Source of the DNA: Candidatus Tumulicola sp.
GTDB lineage: Bacteria; Vulcanimicrobiota; Vulcanimicrobiia; Eremiobacterales; Eremiobacteraceae
DNA: 64,000 nucleotides
Direction: 5' to 3'
Assembly: GCA_035601835.1 (NCBI GenBank)
Contig: DATNNM010000003.1
Location: 124,001 to 188,000, forward strand
Part shown: positions 59,675 to 64,000 of the stretch, piece after piece
Numbering within the stretch: the first letter of the stretch is position 1
Layout of the letters: the number at the start of each line of letters is the position of its first letter
Position numbers and translations under genes: made by a program
The notes under the pieces: model-generated
What the model was told of the DNA's origin: nothing
What the model saw: only the letters and a program-made list of their open reading frames with translations
Databases searched by the model: none

Positions 59675-59680
59675 ATTATA
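59675..59680 (-). promoter_or_regulatory. -10 element of the 23-residue peptide gene
   Basis: Exact TATAAT on the minus strand. TTGGGG lies 15 bases further upstream as a weak -35. The predicted RNA start near 59668 leaves a leader of about 26 bases. Confidence 0.6.
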
Positions 59681-59775
59681 CCCGCTCCGCGGGGCCCCCA
59701 ACCGTGATTCTTGTCATCCTGAGAAAGGCGGGAACATCCGTTTGTGGGCAGGCCGCCGGCCAAAAGTCAAGACTT

Positions 59776-60001
59776 GTGCCCGTCAAATTCCCATGATAAC
59801 GTAATGGCGTCGCGCGAGCGATCGCGCGCGCTCTCCCTGCGGTGTTCGAGAGCCCGCTTTGTGATTGAGTCAACATCATCACATAGGGAGCCGATCTCCG
59901 CTCCGCCTTGAGCAAGCCCTCCCCGTAGAGGGAAGCCTGTATCGGAGCGGGTGAGCACCCACCTGCAAGCGCAGGTTCAAGTCCCTGGCGGGTATCGGCA
60001 C
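59776..60001 (+). ncRNA. structured RNA candidate, 6S-like
   Basis: A gene-free stretch with strong pairing. CCGCTCCG and CGGAGCGG (around 59900 and 59945) form an 8-bp helix enclosing a smaller CCCT/AGGG hairpin. Further on ACCTGC / GCAGGT forms a hairpin followed by TCAAGTCCC. GTGCC (59776-59780) can pair with GGCAC (59997-60001) to close the whole. The CACCCACCT...AGGTTCAAG...GGCGG...CGGCAC series resembles the 3' half of 6S RNA, which regulates RNA polymerase. At about 226 bases it is longer than most 6S RNAs. It is not a tRNA: the T-arm-like GGTTCAAGTCC does not pair properly. Confidence 0.45.
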
Positions 60002-60016
60002 TTTGGGGTAGGCAAA

Positions 60017-60048
60017 AACGGCCCGACGCGGCAACGCGGCGGGCCGTT
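60017..60048. terminator. strong hairpin after the RNA candidate
   Basis: AACGGCCCG / CGGGCCGTT (60017-60025 with 60040-60048) continues, after one A/G mismatch, as CGCG-GCAA-CGCG with a GNRA tetraloop. The A-run lies on the 5' side, so on the minus strand it is a perfect terminator (hairpin plus TTTTT). On the plus strand only two T follow. It probably separates the RNA gene from the lipoprotein gene. Confidence 0.6.
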
Positions 60049-60133
60049 CGCTGTGTGCGAGGCTCCGCCGCGGCGGCGCCGAATCGGACGCCCACCTGCT
60101 ATCATCTCCCTTGTGACGGGGGTTTTCAAGATT

Positions 60134-62578
60134 ATGAGACCGCAGGCGGCCAGCCGTTTCTTCTCACTTGTGACTATCGCCGCGATGGTGGCCAACATCG
60201 TCTTGGCCGGCTGCTCGCAGAAGACGGCGCAGAATACTTCACAAAGCGCCGCCTCACCATCGCCCGGCGGGCTCGGCGGCATTTTCGGCCGTCCACCCGC
60301 TAACGCAAGCCCCACGTCCTCCGCCGAGTCTGGAAATGTGGGCGGCGGTGATGCGGGCCAAAACGCCGCGGCTGCCGGCGCCGACGTCAACGACATCTTC
60401 AAATCGGGCGGCGCGATGACGCCGCGCATGGCCATCAACAATTTCGTTAGACGCATGCGGACGATCGCGGACAACGTCCCCAAGGCGGACATCAGTGTCG
60501 GCGGCCTCGCCGACACGCTGCCGAGCGACGCGAATCTCATCGACCAATACGTGCGCGATCAGATCCGCCTCGACATCTATCCTGGCGCGATGCGCGGGGC
60601 GCTAGGCGCAATCCTCAGCCGCGCGGCCAATCCCACCGACAAGGCATCGTTGCTCGCCGCGCTTCTCCAGCGCAAAGGTATGCAAGTCCGCTTTGCCCGC
60701 GGCAATCTCAGCGACAGCGAGATCACCACGCTGCAAAATCTCGTGATGGCGCCGGCGCCGCAGGAGCAATCAACATTCTCCGATGATGTGCTCAAACAAC
60801 TGAACCTCAACGACGCGGACCTCGGCGCAGCCCGCGACCGGCACGCCACCGAAGCTGCCAAGGTCGCGGCCGGGGTGCAGTACGGGCAGACTCAAGCCGG
60901 ACGGTTGATCGACTTGTTGTCGCGCCGCAGCGTCGACGTCGCATCGGCGTCGGCCGCCGAATGGCCGAACGCGCTGCGCCAGCACTACTGGGTTCAGGTC
61001 AGTCAGAACAGCAAGTGGATCGACCTCGATCCTTCGGCGCCGTCGCTCCAGCCGGGCCAACACCTCGGAACCATCGACGGCTCGTTCTCAGCGGATGCGC
61101 TGCCAGACGACGCATATCAGACTCTCAACGTGAAGGTGATCGCGACGTACTTACGCGGCGGTGTCTTGCAGGATCAGACGCTTCTCACCAGCTCGCCAAA
61201 GGTCGTTGAGCTGGTCGGTCAGCCGGTTGAGATCGACATGATGCCGGATCACGACACGAAACCCGAGACGATAGGCCAAGCCACGACCTTCCAGCCGGTC
61301 TTCAGCATCGGCGACCGCGATTTCAAAGGCACCGTTCTCGACCTGCAAAAAGACGGGCCGGCTCTTGCCGAGGTTCGCATCGAGCTTCAAGTGAGCGCGC
61401 CCGGCCGTCCGTCGGTCTCTTATCGGCGCTGGGTGCTCGATCGTCGCAGCGGATCCGGTCTGACTTCCATGAGCGCCGAAGCGTTGGCGCGCAACGTCGC
61501 CACCATCTACCGTGGGCTCGCCGCGACGGGCAGCTTCAACGATTCGTTCGTCGCTGCGCGAACCGCCGACTACTTTCAGGCCGTGAAGCCGGCGCTGCTC
61601 GACATTATTTCACCGGCGGATCAAAAGTCTAAGAGCGGTTTGCCCTTGAACGCGAAGCCCTATCCCATCTACGCGCTCGCGTACTTCGCGCGCGACCGCG
61701 CAGTGGCGGACGCCCTCGAGCAGACGCAAAACGGCACGACGCGGTTGTATGCCGACCGCCCGAACTTGGCCTTGGTGCGCATGAGCATGGGGAACACCGC
61801 CGGTTCCAACGTGGCGCTGAGTTTCGACATCATGGAGAACGGGATGGCGGCGGTCGGCGACGCGCACGTCGCCGCACGTCTGAACGTCGCGCGTGGCATC
61901 CTCGACACGCGCATCGAGCAGATCGTGATGAACGCGAAGGGGCCGATGCCCACCGTGGGCGTATTCAAGGCGGCCCACCAACAAGGCATCAGTCCGTGGG
62001 TGCTCGCACCGGCGGACGTCGCCGCGGCACAAAAACCCGCCTTGGGCCGGCAGACCGCGGAGAGCTTGCAGGACACGCTGCGCGCGGGCCAAGCGGCCGT
62101 GGCGGTGGAGCGGCCGGTCGCCCTCGCGGGCGGGACCCAGTTCGGTTGGTGGGCCGTCGACCTGAAGACCGGAAGCACCGTCGGCCGCATGAGCGGCGGG
62201 TTCGGGCCTTCGATGGTCGAGTACGGAAAAATTCTAACCGTCATGAATATCGCGTACCACGCCTGGATCGCTCTCGTGGAATGCTCGGAGGGCGTGTCGT
62301 GCGGATGCGTGCTAGCCGCAATCGAACTTGCCGCCGCTGCTTTCTTGGGGGGCCTTGGATGGGGAAGCGCGCACGCAGCCGGCCATTCGATCGCTGAGGC
62401 GACAGTAGCGACCGGAATGGGCGCGACGCACGACATGGGCATCTGTTCATCAAGCGGTGGACACGGCGGCGGTGAAGGCGGCGGCGAGGGCGGTGGCGGC
62501 GCTGGCGGCGGTGGCGGTGGCTGCGGCGGTTCAAGCGGTGGCATGTGCGGCGGCGGCGCGCCAATTTGCGGCGGCTAG
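60134..62578 (+). CDS. large lipoprotein with transglutaminase-like region and Gly/Cys-rich tail
   Basis: 814 residues. Lipoprotein signal (MRPQAASRFFSLVTIAAMVA, then VLAGC; lipid at about Cys28). Around residues 170-320 there is a transglutaminase-like pattern: NPTDKASLLAALLQRKGMQVRFARG and QHYWVQVSQNSKWIDLDPS. The usual catalytic Cys before the helix is not present. The C-terminal 50 residues are almost pure glycine with spaced cysteines (GGCGGSSGGMCGG) after a hydrophobic segment (CGCVLAAIELAAAAFLGGLG). Start ATG 60134. GTG 60113 is in frame, seven bases after a TATCAT element, and could be a leaderless start. Exact role unknown. Confidence 0.7.
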   Translation: MRPQAASRFFSLVTIAAMVANIVLAGCSQKTAQNTSQSAASPSPGGLGGIFGRPPANASPTSSAESGNVGGGDAGQNAAAAGADVNDIFKSGGAMTPRMAINNFVRRMRTIADNVPKADISVGGLADTLPSDANLIDQYVRDQIRLDIYPGAMRGALGAILSRAANPTDKASLLAALLQRKGMQVRFARGNLSDSEITTLQNLVMAPAPQEQSTFSDDVLKQLNLNDADLGAARDRHATEAAKVAAGVQYGQTQAGRLIDLLSRRSVDVASASAAEWPNALRQHYWVQVSQNSKWIDLDPSAPSLQPGQHLGTIDGSFSADALPDDAYQTLNVKVIATYLRGGVLQDQTLLTSSPKVVELVGQPVEIDMMPDHDTKPETIGQATTFQPVFSIGDRDFKGTVLDLQKDGPALAEVRIELQVSAPGRPSVSYRRWVLDRRSGSGLTSMSAEALARNVATIYRGLAATGSFNDSFVAARTADYFQAVKPALLDIISPADQKSKSGLPLNAKPYPIYALAYFARDRAVADALEQTQNGTTRLYADRPNLALVRMSMGNTAGSNVALSFDIMENGMAAVGDAHVAARLNVARGILDTRIEQIVMNAKGPMPTVGVFKAAHQQGISPWVLAPADVAAAQKPALGRQTAESLQDTLRAGQAAVAVERPVALAGGTQFGWWAVDLKTGSTVGRMSGGFGPSMVEYGKILTVMNIAYHAWIALVECSEGVSCGCVLAAIELAAAAFLGGLGWGSAHAAGHSIAEATVATGMGATHDMGICSSSGGHGGGEGGGEGGGGAGGGGGGCGGSSGGMCGGGAPICGG

Positions 62579-62582
62579 AGCA

Positions 62583-64000
62583 ATGATTGCGATTCGCAAC
62601 GTAAGCGCTGTCTTCGCGATGGTGCTTACGCTCGCGTCGTGCGCGAAACAACAGCCGGCGGCTGTGCAAGCGACGCCGACAGCAACCGAAGCTGCAACCG
62701 CGGTACCTGGAGCGGCGTCGCCGCAACCAGCGGGTGCCCAGACGCCTTCGCCGACTCCATCTCCAAGCCCGACGCCCTCGCCCACCCCTGCGCCAAACCT
62801 GCTCACCTTCGAACAAGGGGCGATCGTGCGCTCGTGGCCGCCCACCGGCAAGGACATCGCACCTGCGGTATTGCTCATCGGTGCCGGCTGGGGATGGAAG
62901 TCGCGCCCTGGAGCTGCGGGGCCCTACACGTTCGTGTTCGAGTTTCCTGTGCCGACGAGTATAACGTCGCTCGAGATGTCGCGAGCCAGCGGAACGCCGC
63001 CTCCGAGCGGCCAGGAACCCGATGCTGAAGCGGTGCGCCTGGAAGGATCGACGGTTGCGGCCGACTCCGGTTATAGCGACATGGGTACGTATCAAGTCAA
63101 AGCGGGCGGCGGCCCGCAGAAATTTCCCGTGACGGCGACGGGTAAAGCAAGATGGCTGCGCGTGACCCTTACGCCGGCGAGCGGAACGCCGCTCGCGGAC
63201 CTTGAGGAGCTCGCCGTGTTCGGCACGCCGGACGCCAACCCGGCGAACAAGCCGCTCGCGGGCACGTGGTTCTTGATAGGGGACCCGGCGACCGCAAACG
63301 ATGCGCTCTTCGCTTCCGGCAAACTACCGGACGCGCCGGATTGGAAGAAGTTCGCCTCGGGGCACTATCTCTGGAAGATCATACAAAAGGGCGCCGAGCT
63401 TCGGGGCATCGAGTGCGGCGAACGGGGCGACTTCTACGAGGAGATCGGCGCTTCACAAGACGGCGCGCGCGTCAACTGGGTGCCGATCGGCGTGCGCAAG
63501 GATCGTCCACCGGGCATTCTCTATCCGGAAGGCAACATCGTGGTGGGGGGCGGCTCCGGCGGCAGGTACATCGCGATGCGGGTCAGCGACGCGAACGCCT
63601 GCAAACCCCCGCCTAAACCGGTCGGCCACGACAGAAAAGTCTTGCTGCTCAACCCGGCCGGGGATCCCTGGAACTATTATCCATACCAAAGAGCGCAGTA
63701 CAACGATCCGGCGTTCGGCCCGTTCGAATTCATACCGGCGTATGCGACGCTCTTCCAACCGGCGCAGCTGAAGGGCATCGACACGCTCGAGCTGCTGTGG
63801 GTGTGCGGAGGGGACAACGAATTCGCGAAGTGGCAATCGGATGCGTTCGGACCGTTCGTCGCAGCAGGTCACAAACTCATCATCCACGACTCGGACACAT
63901 GTACGAAGACCGGCTACTCGTTCTTACCGTATCCGTTCACGACGTCGAATCCGGGCGCGCGCGGCGCGCACGGCGAGCACCTCGACCTCGTCGAGTCGAG
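62583..64000 (+). CDS. lipoprotein with discoidin-like domain, C-terminus cut off by window end
   Basis: The first 472 residues are visible. Lipoprotein signal MIAIRNVSAVFAMVLTLASC (lipid at Cys20), then a Pro/Thr/Ser linker (TPSPTPSPSPTPSP). A beta-sandwich resembling F5/8-type C domains follows (TFVFEFPVPTSITSLEMSRA, ARWLRVTLTPASGTPLADLEELAVFG). A final part, KVLLLNPAGDPWNYYPYQRA and DTLELLWVCGGDNEFAKWQSDAFGPFVAAGHKLIIHDSDTC, has an alternating beta/alpha look. It starts four bases after the previous lipoprotein gene, so the two form an operon. Function unknown; a surface or periplasmic binding protein is likely. Confidence 0.7.
   Translation, partial: MIAIRNVSAVFAMVLTLASCAKQQPAAVQATPTATEAATAVPGAASPQPAGAQTPSPTPSPSPTPSPTPAPNLLTFEQGAIVRSWPPTGKDIAPAVLLIGAGWGWKSRPGAAGPYTFVFEFPVPTSITSLEMSRASGTPPPSGQEPDAEAVRLEGSTVAADSGYSDMGTYQVKAGGGPQKFPVTATGKARWLRVTLTPASGTPLADLEELAVFGTPDANPANKPLAGTWFLIGDPATANDALFASGKLPDAPDWKKFASGHYLWKIIQKGAELRGIECGERGDFYEEIGASQDGARVNWVPIGVRKDRPPGILYPEGNIVVGGGSGGRYIAMRVSDANACKPPPKPVGHDRKVLLLNPAGDPWNYYPYQRAQYNDPAFGPFEFIPAYATLFQPAQLKGIDTLELLWVCGGDNEFAKWQSDAFGPFVAAGHKLIIHDSDTCTKTGYSFLPYPFTTSNPGARGAHGEHLDLVES

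Noticed and set aside
59950-60010. tRNA or tRNA-Sec gene, because of GGTTCAAGTCC
   Set aside because: The flanks do not form a T-stem or acceptor stem, and no anticodon arm or CCA end is present.
1-64000. CRISPR arrays, insertion sequences, prophage, rRNA and classical riboswitches
   Set aside because: Scanned for direct repeats with spacers, transposase or integrase motifs and known aptamer cores by eye; none was found. A computed search would be more sensitive.

Overview
The window is a gene-dense, GC-rich bacterial chromosome segment made almost entirely of housekeeping and cell-envelope genes. I see no phage, insertion sequence or CRISPR array. The cell is a diderm: there is a full ADP-heptose route (gmhA, gmhB and separate rfaE1/rfaE2 genes), an LpxB-related glycosyltransferase, GT9/GT2 glycosyltransferases and several lipoproteins. 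It also has an mreBCD/PBP2 elongation system. An L27 with a Firmicutes-like N-terminal extension and DnaA-box-like sequences close to the cyanobacterial form fit a diderm Terrabacteria lineage such as Ca. Eremiobacterota (WPS-2). That assignment is inference; no rRNA is present.

Layout. 1-6.9 kb: truncated secreted protein, then mnmG-rsmG-[parS]-cca-parA-parB-secreted protein, with overlapping or touching genes. 7.0-8.7 kb: three tandem paralogous lipoproteins closed by a terminator. 8.7-12.3 kb: GH57-like protein, three DnaA-box-like motifs, thiD, trpS. 12.3-23.5 kb, minus strand: aminotransferase; lysA-DUF3465-maf-mreB-mreC-mreD-mrdA; rpmA-obgE-nadD; PAP2 phosphatase. 23.6-29.1 kb: acetyltransferases, an EamA transporter, an S9 peptidase, and a Cys/Met-type PLP enzyme coupled to a 44-residue zinc ribbon. 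29.6-37.5 kb: fabF-rnc-smc-purH, a TfoX-domain protein and a selenocysteine-containing peroxiredoxin. 37.5-38.9 kb, minus strand: YcgR/YcgQ-type pair. 38.9-52.2 kb: hisS-accB-gmhA-gmhB-rfaE1-rfaE2-LpxB-like-GT2-GT9-GT9-GT2-GT9-GT2-aspS, one long coupled cluster. 52.2-54.2 kb: DehI-like protein and two envelope proteins. 54.3-59.5 kb, minus strand: a probable murein-peptide salvage operon (Mpo1-like, dipeptide epimerase, DUF1611, peptide-binding lipoprotein, C39-like peptidase). 59.5-60.1 kb: a free-standing gene for a 23-residue membrane peptide and a 6S-like RNA candidate. 60.1-64 kb: two large lipoproteins, the last truncated.

Most notable observations. (1) A peroxiredoxin whose peroxidatic Cys codon is an in-frame TGA followed by a perfect hairpin at the position of a bacterial SECIS. 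(2) A family of six short perfect palindromes with a TTTA-type loop; two sit inside conserved genes (obgE, purH) at domain linkers, one lies in the first codons of the permease gene, and one supplies the nadD stop codon. (3) Two genes, smc and one GT9, with no ATG/GTG/TTG at the N-terminus homology requires. (4) Very small genes, including a 23-residue transmembrane peptide with its own promoter, Shine-Dalgarno and terminator. (5) A near-consensus parS lying on the rsmG stop/cca start junction.
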